A stretch of 64,000 nt of DNA from Incurvaria masculella (GCA_946894095.1 OX335657.1:372001-436000), one strand, 5' to 3'. Positions 20,449 to 33,290 are shown, counted from the stretch's first letter. Notes: a model not told the origin generated them from the sequence alone. A program made the numbers and translations.

Positions 20449-20595
20449 TTAGTTTCACGATCAATTTAGATCATAATTTAGAATAAGATGTCATCATGGT
20501 AATCAAGAGTTTGCTCTTCATCAATGTAATCTATATAAATTGAAGTTGAATTGAATGTTCCTTGTGAGTAGTAGTAATCGACCAACCACTGTAAA

Positions 20596-20931
20596 CTAAT
20601 TTGTAAGTATCAATGAAAACAAATATACTATGACACACCTGGCGAAGTTTCTTGTCGCCTCCTCGGCCAGAAGTAATCTAACGGACTGGAAAAATAATAA
20701 TGACGAATCCAAGTGTGTAATATACATCGAATGGAGGAAATAAAGAAACTGAAACTGTTTCGAAACCCGTTCAGTAATGCTGCGTTTTATTTTGTCGATA
20801 TATGACGTTCTGCAGCTACGAGGTTTTCCGTATACACCTGGCGACTGGAGTGGCTGCAAGGCGCCTTTCAACGATCTCAGTTTTGGTGCCATCTTCTTGG
20901 CCGGTTGAAATACCATTTTCTTATATAACAT
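20596..20931 (-). pseudogene. Penelope-like GIY-YIG fragment with 3' UTR
   Basis: The minus strand encodes LRSLKGALQPLQSPGVYGKP, then RSCRTSYIDKIKRSITERVS, a degenerate GIY-YIG domain. It is followed by a 3' UTR (CAGTTTCTTTATTTCCTCCATT, ATTACACACTTGGATTCGTC) that recurs at 43403-43570. The conserved Gly of YIG is replaced by Asp, so it is dead. Confidence 0.65.
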
Positions 20932-20934
20932 AAC

Positions 20935-23140
20935 TGTGGTAAGCCAAGTGACTTTTTGAATATTTGAACTGTGTATATTTGAACTAAATAGTGGTTACTA
21001 TAGGTTAAAAGTAGTATTCAGAGTGGGCGTCCAAAGTTTAAAACGTGGATAATATCCGGACGTTTTGTAGGGCAAGTCCAAAGGTAATCCACGTTTTAAA
21101 TATTTAGAGCGACGACTGATAGGTTTTTATACTATATTTTTATTATTTTAGTCCACTCCGTTACAAAACGAAGGTAAAATGTTGCGAATACTGGATTGGG
21201 GTAAGTTGAAAGTAAGGGATGGTGATTCTAGAAGTGTTCTATGATTAAGTTAAGCTCATGTCTATCGTTATAAATTTCCATTGATGCCGAAAATTACTTT
21301 CGTTTTCAACGTATTTCTTTACTTTCACATATCCATTGACATCGAAATAATATGTCTTATATATAAATTACATAAGAGACGTAAAATTTTATTATAATTT
21401 TCCGAAGACATAAAAATTATGTGATAATTTTAAGTTAAGGTCGATCCTTGACAATTAATTGCTGGGCAACTGTCGTCACACATGGTGGTTAGTGGAGCAA
21501 TAAATGTAGCAATATGGAGCAACCCCAACCAATTTTCGGCAATTATTTCGACGATATGGACCGATATTGCTCCATATCGCTTCATACGTTTCGTGTCGCC
21601 CGTGAGTGGCCTATCGAATTGCCACATACCTTAGATATGACGTACGTAGTTGGGCAGTTTTTATTAGTTTGAGATGCTGGATGAATGAATATCCGGGCCC
21701 ATTGCCAGTATGTCTGTAGGCATAAGATGTCCTCTCCATATAATATTCGTCAAGAAATTGAAGAGCGACTTCGCTTGTAATCCTCTTGCTTCGACTTCAG
21801 CAGCAAATCAATTCAATCTTGAACCTATTTAATACTATCCGGTCTTCTAAATTGAAGTACTTTCTTAATTTTAAGGTGTGGTCTTTAGGTATGTTAATCT
21901 CCCGTTCAATTGTGAGTTCGCCAAGTGCTACATGTTTGGTCGCTTTCGAGAAAATAAGTATTATCTGTATGCTGTGGTAAAAAAAACTGAAGGCGTCAGG
22001 TAGTGGTTCTCATGTGGTAACCCTTAGATCCCTCTAAGATTGAGACAACTTTTTGACAGCTTAGCGGCTCCAGGCATTACAAAGTTTATCTTCTGAAAGC
22101 CGCTACTGCTTTGTACCTTTCTGTTCCCTTTAATTGGTTGGCGGGTGACCAACTCTGATGATTTGAATGACTCTATCTATCATGACTGAGAAAAATTGTT
22201 TATTTGGATTTTTGTTAATGTGTTTATTTGGATTTTCAGTGTTCTTCGATACTGATTTCCGATGTATCGTTCACCACGTTGCGAAAATCTTCATGATCGC
22301 ACCATGGGCATGATCTGATTTTTTTTTTTTGGGAATTTCCCCCTCGAACATTAGCTCGCACTGGTTCACCCCTGGAGAGTGCCACTGTTGATTGGTATGT
22401 CGCCTAATTATATTTGAACTCAATTAGGTGAACAATATTGGGTCCTGAATTCTTCTTCGAAATAGCTGCATTTAAAAAACAAATATCTATTGCGAAATCA
22501 CGCCAAATTGAAATAAAAAAAGTCAAAATGTTCAAGTTCAAATTATACATACAATGTAAAACATTTTAACGAATTTGTATACTGGATGCCTTTACACCAG
22601 CCTCAGCATCGTATTCGAAGCCAAGGGCCTTATCAATACGGGAAAATAATAATAATACCTATTATTTCCTGTCATTAACTTTGCATGTGTCAAAGTATCC
22701 TATTTATAGTTCAATAAGTTAATAAGTATCATAATGTTAGTCCGATAAGTTAATTGTTACTTACCTGTGAATGTCGTGCGTGCCTAGCAAAGGTTTTTTC
22801 ACACCAGGCATTTTTGTTTAGTTTAATTTCTTTGTAATTGTCTTATGTGTAATCTATTGGCATGCCTCAAAATAAATAAAAAAAAGTGGTTATAAAACGA
22901 TTGTACACGGACAACACTTTGAATTATCAACATCATTTGTAAAATTCAACAAAAAAGTCAGTGTAGTTTAATTAATTGAAATGGGGGAATATTTAGCTGG
23001 CTGACACGGATTATTTTCCCTCAGACGAGGGCTCCGCTGTTTTTTTACGGACACCGTATAGTAAAAAATCTCTATTTATGGATTTAAAATAGGTACCCTG
23101 TATACACGCTGTTGTTTACATTTTGATTACACCAAAAGCA
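20935..23140. other. aPKC intron, no feature recognised
   Basis: About 2.2 kb of AT-rich sequence without a recognised coding exon or repeat shared elsewhere in the window. The short inverted pair ATCGATATGGACCGATATTGC around 21545-21580 partly recurs near 57000 (AGCGATATGGAGCGATATTGG), which suggests another low-copy repeat. Confidence 0.35.
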
Positions 23141-23146
23141 TGATCT

Positions 23147-23447
23147 TTTTAGGGTTCCTTACCCAAAGGGTGCCAATGGAACCCAATTACTAAGCCTCCG
23201 CTGTCCGTCCGTCCGTCCGACCGCCCGTCTGTCACAGGGCTGCATCATAGCTTCATCATGCTGCAGGTAGGCAGCTGAAATGTTCACAGAGTGTGTATTT
23301 GTTTTGCCGCTATAACACCAAATCGGTAAAATTAAAAAAAATAAAAATTAAAGGGATGGCCCATACGAAATCGTGATTTTTTTTTGTTAAATCTTGTACG
23401 ATGGTACGGAACCCTTCGTGTGCGAGGTTGACTCGCTGGTTTTTTTG
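23147..23447 (+). repeat. GGTTCCGTACCC repeat, copy 1
   Basis: It starts TTTAGGGTTCCTTACCC, has a GTCC microsatellite core, and ends GTACGGAACCCTTCGTGTGCGAGG..TTTTTTT. Five other copies are in the window (25331, 26926, 60371, 61929, 62768). The ends GGTTCCGTACC and GGTACGGAACC are complementary, and the tail GTGCGAG..CTCGCAC is a hairpin. Confidence 0.8.
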
Positions 23448-23499
23448 GAAATTATATACTTTAAATGGAAGTATATAGAATATTAGTGCTCTGATTGGA

Positions 23500-24055
23500 G
23501 GCGCGCCTGCCGCGAGTGTCGCGCTCGTAGCGCGCCCGCGCCGTCCTCCATTACCATATTCGGATTGTCGAGCGGACGCTCGGCGCTGTGATGCCGCGTC
23601 GCGCTCGTGCGCGGGGATTTGCGTCTGAGTAATGGCTTTTGTTTCTATTTGGGTATGCGCTCTTGATCGGGGATTGTGTTTGCATTACGCCGGATCACGT
23701 ACGCGTGTCCGGGCGTGTCTCGCGTGAGACGTTGAGCCGGCTCCCGGGGGCTACGTAAAAACCGTTTCGACTCCTTCCAACCGACGACTCTGCCAATGGC
23801 GTGCGTCGCCGACTATCTCGTTCGTCCCTGCGGCGACGCCTCGACGAGCACCGAATCGCCCCCTTCCAATGTCGCCAGCTCGACAAACACGTGTCGACAA
23901 TGCCGGAGCAGCGAAGTTGCGGCGATGGCGCACAATGGGGGCCATCCGGTCATGTCTGCACTACACACGAGTGCTACACTCTCGCCCCCGGCACGGCCAC
24001 AGTGAGAACTACGGTCGGACAGTACTTGAATATTGATGCAAATTCTGAATGAAGC
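23500..24055. other. CpG-rich island in aPKC intron
   Basis: This is a GC- and CpG-rich stretch in an AT-rich intron. It has open frames in several phases, as high GC content alone would give, none of which resembles a protein I know. It could be an intronic enhancer or an alternative promoter; no clear core promoter was found. Confidence 0.3.
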
Positions 24056-24574
24056 TTACATTCGAATACTTCAGCTTTCTACAGGTTCGGAGCTAAGGTA
24101 CGAATATTGCAACTGGACGAGATTCAATGTCAACTGGTGTTGTTTGATTCGTGTGGGAAATTATTCAACTATGCCAGACATTGTTGCAAGCGAAGAAACC
24201 GGTCAACCGTGAACGTGCTCACGTGCCGTGGGGCCCGTCACTGCTGGAGATGGACATGGGGCCTCAAGGCGTACCCCCACACGTAGCCTTCCGCTTTTCT
24301 CATCCATCTCCTCCCGACTACTCCGAAACGAAGAAACACGGCATCGCCTTTTGATTATTTTGCAACTTAAAAAAAAATTGCGATAAAAAAATGTAGCTTT
24401 TTCTCGTATTCAACAAAAGTAAATAGTTGGTGCAGAATTACGTAAGTGTACCAATTTGTTTTTTAGAATTATTTTTTTTCGGGACAAAATGCATGTGATC
24501 GACTGACACCAGAGACAGACAATAAGGGTGCCTTTTTATTTTACGGGTTATTTCATCTGAATAGCTGGATCTAA

Positions 24575-24645
24575 TGCTCATTTTAAAAGATTAACGGCTT
24601 TCTGCTCACCGTGAGTAGAAAGCCGTTAATCTTTTAAAATGAGCA
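24575..24645. repeat. 71-bp near-perfect palindrome
   Basis: Two 35-base arms (TGCTCATTTTAAAAGATTAA... and its complement) pair with one mismatch around a single central base (24610). With almost no loop it would form a cruciform or a long RNA hairpin. Confidence 0.9.
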
Positions 24646-24649
24646 GTAA

Positions 24650-24930
24650 CCACGGTGATCGACCGCTCTCCAGAGTCCAGAGAATATCGGTGGCCGGATG
24701 AGGCGCTGTCTTACCGCTCTTCGCTCTGCGTTGGCTCCCCGGGCTCGCGAGATTACCTCCGGCAAATACGCGCGGTGCCGAAACTCGCGAACAAACACGA
24801 GCGCGCGCCCAACTCGCTCTTCTATAAAGGACAAACAGTGCGGGCGGCGCGGGGGGGACGGCACGGGACGCGGGGAGGCTTGCGGCCGCCGCGCAATTAA
24901 CGACAATTGAATTAAGCATGTAAACTTCAT
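24650..24930. other. GC-rich block with TATA-like motif
   Basis: This GC-rich sequence contains TCTATAAAGG at 24821-24830, a TATA-like motif in a CpG-rich setting, followed by GGGCGGCGCGG. It may be an alternative promoter or a regulatory element. No linked coding exon was found. Confidence 0.25.
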
Positions 24931-25330
24931 AAAAGCCTATTCCGTTTCCCGCCCGGTTAATTGAATGCCTGCGAATAGGTTTTCATTGTTTGCTTTCGCG
25001 CGATTCGAATGCTACGCGGTTCTTTTTTTGCTTCGACTCCCTGTCGGCTTTGTGGGACTGGAACAATTTTCGTTTAACCGATATCGGTGCGTCTGATTTG
25101 GGGAAATTTTCAACTTTGTAAAAATATATTAATGCGGAACGTTTTAGCATCGTAAAGGCTTTATCGATCGCTTCAGTATGCTTTTCAAGAAAAGTGCGAC
25201 CGGAGGCTAGCGTCCTCAATTATTGAAATAGGGAAATTAAAGATGCGTTACTAAAAGACCTGCAATACTGCAAATGAATGTTTTGTTAAATGTTTATAAA
25301 TAAAAAGAAAACGCCGATTCTTTACACCGT

Positions 25331-25662
25331 TTTTAGGGTTCCGTACCCAAACGGAACCCTATTACTAAGCCTCCGCTGTCCGTCCTTCCGTCCGTCCGTC
25401 CGTCCGTCCGTCCGTCCGTCCGTCCTTCTGTCCGTCTGTCACAGGGCTGTATCTCATGAACCGTAACAGGTAGGAAGCTGAAAATTTCACAGATTATGTA
25501 TGTATTTTGCAGATTATGTATGTAACAACAAATAGGTAACATTATAAAATAATAATAATTAAAGGGGGGCCCCATACAAAAAACGTGTTTTATTTTGTAA
25601 ATCTTGTGCGATGGTACGGAACCCTTCGTGTGCGAGTCCAACTCGCACTTGACCGGTTTTTT
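25331..25662 (+). repeat. GGTTCCGTACCC repeat, copy 2
   Basis: A full copy with an expanded CCGT/GTCC run (about 25378-25440), CACAGGGCTGTATCTCATGA, and the tail CGAGTCCAACTCGCACTTGACCGGTTTTTT. Confidence 0.82.
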
Positions 25663-25664
25663 AG

Positions 25665-26920
25665 GACTGTTTTCACTTATCACATTTTCACGTATCTTAA
25701 ACTTTTCGTAAATTAAAAGAGTTATCGAAAAAATAAAAAATATCGATCTGGAGAATTTAGAGGGCTTCAAAATGAAACCATTATGGTTTCGATAGGATTA
25801 TAATTAAGGGTAGGATTAGGTAGGGATAAGGGTAGGATAGGATTATAATTTACCCCTTTCGGAGACACCTTTTTGGTAATTTCACATCATACGTTCAGAA
25901 TTTGGGTCATTTATATCGAGATGACTGTTGTCATCGTGATACTTTTATTTCCATTTAGCTTCTGGTTATCAATAGAATCTATATATCTATATAAGAAATA
26001 CAAATTCATTAACATATCAAATTAAACGTTTCGCGTCTGTCTGTCTGCATGTTTGTCGCCTATAAATTGAGAACCACTTTACAGGATATTGATTTGATTG
26101 GTAAGGTATAGCTTGAATCTCTCCATCAATCAAAGGCAAGGGCTTGAGTCGGCCTAAGAGGTCAAGGAGTATTACGTCGACGCAAACTGGCGGCGACGTC
26201 ATGCGGCGCATGAAAGCATTCTTACACTAATTGCGCGTGGAATGTGGCCAGAAGTGACTCGCGGAACCCTAGCTCCGCCAGCACACTGCCTCAGCTCTCC
26301 GATGCTAATGTACCGCTTTCGCAAACTTTTTATGACTTGTCTTAAATGTTTACGGCAGAAATTCATCACAGATGTTCTAGTAAACTTAAACAGCAACCAT
26401 ATTCATTCTTAAATATGTTTTGTTTAAAACGAGAGAATACCCATTTTAAGTTGTAAGAAACGGCTTTCTCACGGTGTGCCGATGCTTGATGGCACAGAAT
26501 ATCGTAAGGCTACGCACACCAATAGATACTGTAGAGGGCCGATTATATGAACGAATTGGGGAATCTGGGTGCTCGGATAATCTATTTCTTCGGATAATTT
26601 ACCTCAATAAATCAATTAATCTAAATCTTAGAAGGTGTGGAACTCTGCACATCCGAGCCCATTGGTAGTAGAGCAGGGTTTCGATCGAGGTCGGGACTAG
26701 GGGTGGCCACACCTCTCCTTATGGAGGGACAGCGTTATACAGCTTCGACGACCATTGTCGATGGTAAAGACAATAGAACACAGAGAGAGACCCTACCTCC
26801 TTTCGAAGTTGGAGGGTCTCTAAACCTCGGGGTCATCGACGAAACGCACGGCCCGACGCTGTATGGAGACCATGTAGCCAAGCGGCTACTTAGCTGAGCC
26901 GCCCCACCGTGTATTTATTT
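25665..26920. other. aPKC intron, nothing recognised
   Basis: A short tandem TAGGATTAGG/GGGTAGGATT motif occurs around 25795-25845. Otherwise no gene or window repeat is evident. The plus-strand frame at 26637-26897 does not resemble a known family. Confidence 0.3.
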
Positions 26921-26925
26921 ATCCC

Positions 26926-27021
26926 ACCTATTATGGTTCATGAGATGATACATCCCTGTGACAGACGGACGGACGGACGGACGGACAGCGGATGCGCACC
27001 CTTTGGGTACGGAATCCTAAA
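26926..27021 (-). repeat. GGTTCCGTACCC repeat fragment, copy 3
   Basis: The inverse of the 5' part of the family: TATGGTTCATGAGATGATACA, a GACG/GGAC run, and ACCCTTTGGGTACGGAATCC. It is truncated. Confidence 0.75.
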
Positions 27022-27039
27022 AATAGCGTACTATTAAAA

Positions 27040-27470
27040 TAATTGGTGCCGTCCCCCATCGACCCTGGTTGTCAAAAAATACCGTGCATAAGTATGACGT
27101 GCGCCGGCGCATCGCGGGGCAACGCGCCTCCGCCGCCACCGCGACCGCCGCGCTGCCCCCCTCCCCCGCCTGCCGCGCGCCCCACACGCCGCCAATGCCA
27201 ATTTGAGCCTATCATAAAAATCATAATGAGCTTACGTGACAGAATAGCATGGAAGTGCACCGAACACAAGCGTCGCGCGTCGCACTGTTCGACGCTACCA
27301 CCTCCGCGCCGACATGCCGTCGACTTCGCCGATTTAGGCTGTAAAGTACCCCATCTAAATGTATGTTGAAATAACACAATGATCACAAGCGACGCGCGTT
27401 GCACTGTCGACGCTACCACCTCCCCTACCGCCGCGCCGCCGCAGCCATGCTGGTCCCACATTCGTCTCAG
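27040..27470. other. GC-rich block with a 45-bp direct repeat
   Basis: The phrase ACAAGCGTCGCGCGTCGCAC with GACGCTACCACCTCC at about 27265-27305 recurs slightly diverged at about 27384-27422, 119 bp later. The frames on both strands are proline/arginine-rich without family resemblance, as expected for GC-rich DNA. Confidence 0.4.
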
Positions 27471-27471
27471 T

Positions 27472-28550
27472 GCACGTCTCTTATTTTCGGCCTTTTAGCC
27501 TAGCCATATCTTAAGTAAATAGATCGTTTTGTACTAAGCAAGTACGTCGCCTTTTCTAAGGAATGTGAAGTCTATGTAAACTGTATTCACTGTAGGAGAA
27601 TTCCGAATTATGGGTTTACAGCAGGTGCCGAAATTGTTAGACGCAATACCCGCGAATGGTATGTTTTGCTGGTTGGGGTCCAGCCTTGCAGTGCTCCTTC
27701 TTTAACTGATGTGTCCCTAGCCATATCTCGTTTTAAAACACTAAATACTCGACTAACCGTTTGTGGGTTCAGTCTGTTTGTATCAAACGTTGATAATAAT
27801 TGGTTAGTAGTTGGTTACATTGCATATTTACATTATGTAGCCGAAAGGTTACATTGGGATTTTTGTAGCTGGAGGTGGTGGAAACGGGCGTAAGAGAGTT
27901 AAACATTCAGACGTCAGTTGTCATATCCACACTATGACGCCGTTTACACCCACTATGTACACGTCTCGCTCACACATTATCTCCGGAGGCAGCGAGCGAT
28001 ATGTACCAACTTCACGACTGTTATGTTTCGAACAAGCGAACGACATCAGTCGCGAAATATAGACCGCGTCGATCATACACAGAAACCATAACGTCGCTCA
28101 TAAAGAAGCGAGAAGTTTCAAAATGTTCTATGGCGTGCCGTGCGACTAGGTCAGTGACAATTGGATCGTTTGAAATTGGAACGCCGCCGCTGCGAGTTTC
28201 AAATGCAACAGATTTGGTGACAGCGCATTGTGTTGTGACGAGGTCGCGCGCGGTCAGTGGCGCCGAAATATGCGGAAGTTTTGTGTTCGCGCGCATACAG
28301 TGATCCGTGATGAGTGAAACGATATTGAGCTAGTTTATAAAACCAGGCGGACGACCTGGTGCTACGTAACCATTGGTGCTAGAACCGAAAACGTTGCTTG
28401 ATTACCTCTCTATTCCAACAGTAAGTTTAGAAATAGCTCTCGATGAGAGATTTGTATGCTACCGGCCTCCACTGATCTCACGGTATTGAAAACGCCGAAC
28501 CGGAAGTTATGTTTACAGCGTAAATCTTGTAGCTGACGTCACAGCGGCTC
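27472..28550. other. aPKC intron, possible untranslated exon
   Basis: No protein family is recognised. The segment 28000-28425 is relatively CpG-rich with a good donor ACA/GTAAGTTT near 28421, so an untranslated exon is possible but unsupported by anything else. Confidence 0.25.
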
Positions 28551-28553
28551 GTT

Positions 28554-28907
28554 TCAGAGCTGCTAGTCCCAGTTGTCACCTAAACTGGCGTTTACGGAAC
28601 TTCGAAGTTCCGTAAAAACGTCCAACTCTATACAAGTTTTTACTAGATATTCTGTGGTTTTACTTCAAGCTGTCAAAGTCAAACTCTTACTTTCGATTTG
28701 TATGAAAACGCGGAATCGGCGTTAACGGCAACGTCGAGGTATTTACGGCAACGTTCAGTAAGCTCTGAAATCAATCTCGGACTCGCAAATGTTAGTTCGC
28801 TTCACGCTCACTACGCGCGCTCTTCAATTTCTCCATACGTTTGAAAACGCCAGTCGATCGTTTTGCCGTAAACGCCAATTTAGGTGACAACTGGGACTGC
28901 AGGTTCA
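28554..28907. mobile_element. GTCCCAG foldback MITE, copy 3
   Basis: It runs from CAGAGCTGCTAGTCCCAG to CAACTGGGACTGCAGGTTC with long inverted ends (CACCTAAACTGGCGTTTACG and GTAAACGCCAATTTAGGTG). The interior matches the other four copies. Confidence 0.8.
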
Positions 28908-28909
28908 GA

Positions 28910-29885
28910 TCGAAACGTCTCTCATATTTGGAATATAATACTAGGATCGACAATATGTATCCATGTAGGACGATGCTGGCGAGACGACATTGTAGCCTAG
29001 CAGAAAAAAGGTCAAATATTTTGCCCTCGAATCTGATGGTGGTTGTACTTTTCGGATACAAGTTCAGTCGATGGATGACTGATGATAGGATAAATATTTT
29101 TTTTCTCGAGGTATAATGAATCTGCTAACATATGATTTCGCAACATCATTTAGCGTCTGTGTTATGCAATATCGATAATAATTTATCATTACGGCTAGCT
29201 CACGGCTGAATTAATCTCACATAATCCCTTTTTGCATTGAATTATTGAAAAAATACTTAAAACGGCACAAAAAAGTTTCTGGAACGGGTCCGTTGGTATT
29301 AACATGCGCTCTGAGGATGTCGAACTCTGTACTTACTCTATTTAAACGAACGACACCGCGACGTGCGCTTATTGTTAGGCGATAACAAGACAATTCATTT
29401 CTGACTGTGCGCACTGAAAATGCGAGTGAATTTTTTGGCACATTTGTGGAAGGAACCGTAAACTACTTCTGAATAAAAAAATACCGGAATTATATCGCGG
29501 GACACGCTACTTCTTATACGGGTGGCCTTATGAATGGTCACCACTTGAGGCGGTGTATCTGTATCGGAAACCGAACCATTTTCACGAACAATAAATATGC
29601 ATTTCCGATGTTTTTTACGAAATTAAAGCATTGCAAAGAAGAATAATACAAGAACACCACGCAACCAAATAAAAAAAAATCATTAACTTGAAGCGTATTG
29701 AACCAGTCGCTTACCGATCCAAAAAGCCGAAAAGAAATAAAATACTTTTTTAAATATTAAAACAGAAGAAAAATAGAGACTAGATTCTCCTACAGTCCCT
29801 CCTATCGTAATCAAATTTTTTAAGATTTTAAAGCTTTTAGATTATAATATCAACGCTTTCGATGTATACAATAGACGTAAGCAGC
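28910..29885. other. aPKC intron, nothing recognised
   Basis: AT-rich sequence without a recognised exon or window repeat. Confidence 0.3.
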
Positions 29886-29890
29886 CTTGA

Positions 29891-30067
29891 GGCCGAGTGC
29901 ACGAAATAATACAAAATCAAAATCAACATATGATTAAAGACGTATGATTAAACACGTCACTTTTTATAGACAGTATGGAAGGGAGCTGAGTCAACTCCTT
30001 GCGCTTCATTAAAAGTGACACATTTGAACATGGATTAACTCGGCCGTCTCTTCCTGCAATCGGGGCC
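29891..30067. mobile_element. Harbinger-like MITE, copy 3
   Basis: Ends GGCCGAGTGCACGAA and CCTGCAATCGGGGCC. An 18-bp internal duplication (ATATGATTAAAGACGTATG) makes this copy longer than the others. Confidence 0.7.
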
Positions 30068-30069
30068 TG

Positions 30070-30790
30070 GTATTACCTTAAAACTGACCTAGTTATCCTT
30101 TACGTACTTTATTTTTCTAATAATAAAAGTATTGGAAAGCTACCAAGCTCGATATTTAGGCGAACGACCTGTTGAACGGGTGCCAAATATGTTTATGCAA
30201 ATTTGCTGCGAATATCGGCAGCAACAGCACGCTGGATATTGTCGGCGACGGCCGCGTCGCACTACCCTGTTCCTATGTTAACCCTCTGCAGCACCTTAAC
30301 GCTCCATATATCTGCAGATCAACGGCTATTGAAGGCCCAGGGGGTAGAAGGTAGGTGGTGTGGTACTCTGCCGCTGACCGCCTCTCGTGCTGCCGTCGTC
30401 GTCGCCACAAAATTTAAAATCGGCTAGAAATGCCTGTCCTCTGTCTTCACCTACACACTCCTTAACTAGTATAACGAGAACTATACTACTAGAACAAGTC
30501 GGCATTTAGTAAATCGTAATGGCGTGCGTGCGTCCGATATGGCTTGGTTAATAGCGAGCGCGACACACTCAACTCAAATTGTTATCACAGGCCGATTTGA
30601 ATATGTGGACGCGACGACACTCTCCTAGACATCTTTCATCACACGGTTTAGTGTAAAGTGGGGCGGTAATTAGTGGCAATTGTAGCGGACGCCAACGGAC
30701 TGAGGCGGGCCTCGTCGCGGCTGGACGTTATGTTACGTATTATATATCGTACGGGTTTCGTCCGCACTCACGTAGAAACAATGCCGTCAA
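30070..30790. other. aPKC intron, nothing recognised
   Basis: Moderately GC-rich between 30170 and 30420, but without a recognised protein, RNA or repeat. Confidence 0.3.
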
Positions 30791-30799
30791 GTGTAAGGC

Positions 30800-30862
30800 A
30801 ATAAATCCGCCTTTGCTTTGTACTTTGTATGGATTGCAATAAAGAATATTATTATTATTATT
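30800..30862 (+). repeat. LINE 3' end with ATT tail
   Basis: AAGGCAATAAATCCGCCTTTG and GGATTGCAATAAAGAATATT followed by (ATT)n has the form of a common lepidopteran LINE 3' terminus. Only the terminal bases remain. Confidence 0.5.
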
Positions 30863-32527
30863 CACAGTATATATTTATTATCAAATTTTAGGTTTACATT
30901 ATTTAATACAAAAATACAAAAATAAGCCTTAAAAAATATAAACCTAAAACTGGAAAACCTTACGGAGGTCCCACCTGGGACAAATCCTGTAAGACCGCTC
31001 CGAGCTACAGAGACAGAAACCGCCGAACGATTCTCGTGTTCGAGAGTAGAACCGCTTTCTGCATCTGGAATCGGAGCCCAATATCGATACCTAATTTTTC
31101 TAAGTGTTTGGCCAAATTCTTTGGGACAACGCCGTTCGTAGACATAACAATTGGCACGATGGTGGTTTTCCGTGCACGCCACATGGCGGTAACCTCGTGG
31201 GCCAGGTCTAAATATTTCATAAGTTTCTCATTTTCGGCCCTGTCGAGGTTTTCGTCATGTGGTATTGTTATGTCTACGAGGAAGATCTCGTTGGACTTGG
31301 GATCGACCAATACAATATCGGGCTTATTGCACTTAATTGTCTTATCGGTTTGTATTGGTCGATCCCAATAGAGCTTAGTGCCATCTTTCTCCAACACGTC
31401 TTCCGGTTTGTATTTATAATATGGCACCACTGAGTCGATGAGGCCGTATTTAAAGGCAAGTTGCTGATGAACTATTTTGGCTACTTGATTGTGCCGCTCC
31501 AGGTAAGGTAAAATCGGGTAATTCCGAACGAGTTAAAAAATCTCACCTAATTATCGAACGCTTTTATTTTGTCTGTATTCTATTACTTTTGTGCTATTTG
31601 ACACAAAATTTAAAAGCAAAAACATCCAGAATTTATTAAGGAAGAAAATGGCTTACAATAATTAGAATATATATTAGTCAAATTTGTTAAAATTAACTCA
31701 GTCCCGCGCCGGAGAGCGTCTGCCACGTACGCCCATACAATTTTGGCGCGAATCCCGCGGGTGACGTCTTCTCAGAAGTGATTTAGCGGCGGCAAACATC
31801 GTGACATGCAAGACTATTTTGATATAGTGAGGAAGGTGATAAGTTTTTCTGTGATTTTAAGTGAGTAAAATTTCAGGTTTTTATTTGGAATTGTAGAAAT
31901 ATCGTAGTTCGGATTTACGATGATTTGTTGTATGGACTATCTAATTCCGAACGACGTTCGCAATTAGGTATTTCCATTGCCTATTTACTATAACATTTCA
32001 CAGAAAACACATTGCTTAGCAAATTTCTGCTTAGTTATTAGAAAAGATAAAGACTTTTCAAGTCTATTTACCAAAATCCGTCATTCAACCTGTTAATTGT
32101 TAACATTTTAAAGACTAAAGAATTTGGGTAAAGTAAGTATTTTCAATAATCAGAGAAACACGTTTTTCTGCCAAAATCCTAAAAACAGACTTAGTTTCGC
32201 GGTTCAAAATAATAAAGTAATGTTATTAAAAATTTTATTACTTAAAATAAAACAGTATTTTTCTCGTACGTAATTAGGGTTAAACAGTTTGCCATATAAT
32301 GCCCTAATTCCGAACGATACTATTCACTTAAGGGGAGATACTTACTTATTTATTTACATCAAGGTTTTTTCGGGTGCATGCTAAGGCATGTAGGCACATT
32401 TTTGTTTAAAGAATTGGCATTTATAGTGTTAAATAAAAAAATAAAAATAAAATGGTGGTTCGGCTTATTGTAAAAATAAAAATGTTCATTTGTCTATTTA
32501 GTTTCAGTTTAAATTCAAAACCGCGGC

Positions 32528-33070
32528 TTAAGGTGGCCCGACCCGCTCATTTCCCCATACAAAAGGGGAAAGAAGATCACGCCTATATTTCTTGTCAGTG
32601 ATCCAAAATTTTGCTCAATATAGCTTTATTTGATTGAACTAGATGTCTGATGACCATTGGCATTGTAAACTTGTGTTTGGTTTCCAAGTTATAACGTCCG
32701 AAAGTTCGGATTGTTCGCGTGTTTTATGCAATTACTTTGGAGGTGGATTACGCAATGATAAAGTAAGAACATCTTAAAAAAAATAGTCATCAGACATAGC
32801 TTGTTTAATCAAGATTTACAATCTATTTGGTTTTTGTTAGATTTTTGACTACAGCGGTCGTGGTTTACTTTTAGCTATAAGTCGTTTTGAAATTAAAATT
32901 TTCGTAAATCTTACCAAATCATACACTATGCACATTGTCTTTTTTGTGGACAGGTTGCATCTTCCTCATAACGGAGCCTGTCTTATTCTTAGAAACAGAG
33001 AAGGTCCCAGAGCGCAACAGCACGGTTTTGTACCGTGCCCGCAAATGAGTTGAGGCCGCCGGGGCGAGTT
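32528..33070. mobile_element. TTAA/GGTGGCCC element, copy 1, nested
   Basis: It starts TTAAGGTGGCCCGACCCGCT and matches 47682-48231 over about 540 bp (TAGATGTCTGATGACC, CTTTGGAGGTGG, CAGAGCGCAACAGCACGG). Its right end is ragged and lacks the TTAA. It has no coding capacity. Confidence 0.7.
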
Positions 33071-33290
33071 GACGTGAATCAATAGCGCTTCGGATTTAAA
33101 TTGAAACTGAATTGATAAATGATAATTGTATCACACCTAAGGAAGTAAGCTTTACCACAAATCAAAGATTCCATCTTTTTTTTTATTGGTTACGATTTTT
33201 TTTATTAATATTGCGTAATTCAAATTGTAAAAAAAATATAAAAATTAAAAGAATAAGACATAAACTTCTAAACGACAAAAAATTACATAA

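Noticed and set aside
25378..25440. CRISPR-like array of CCGT units
   Set aside because: It is a simple GTCC microsatellite inside an interspersed repeat, without spacers.
28003..28303. 100-residue plus-strand protein
   Set aside because: A near-equal frame exists on the opposite strand and neither resembles a known family; composition effects are enough.
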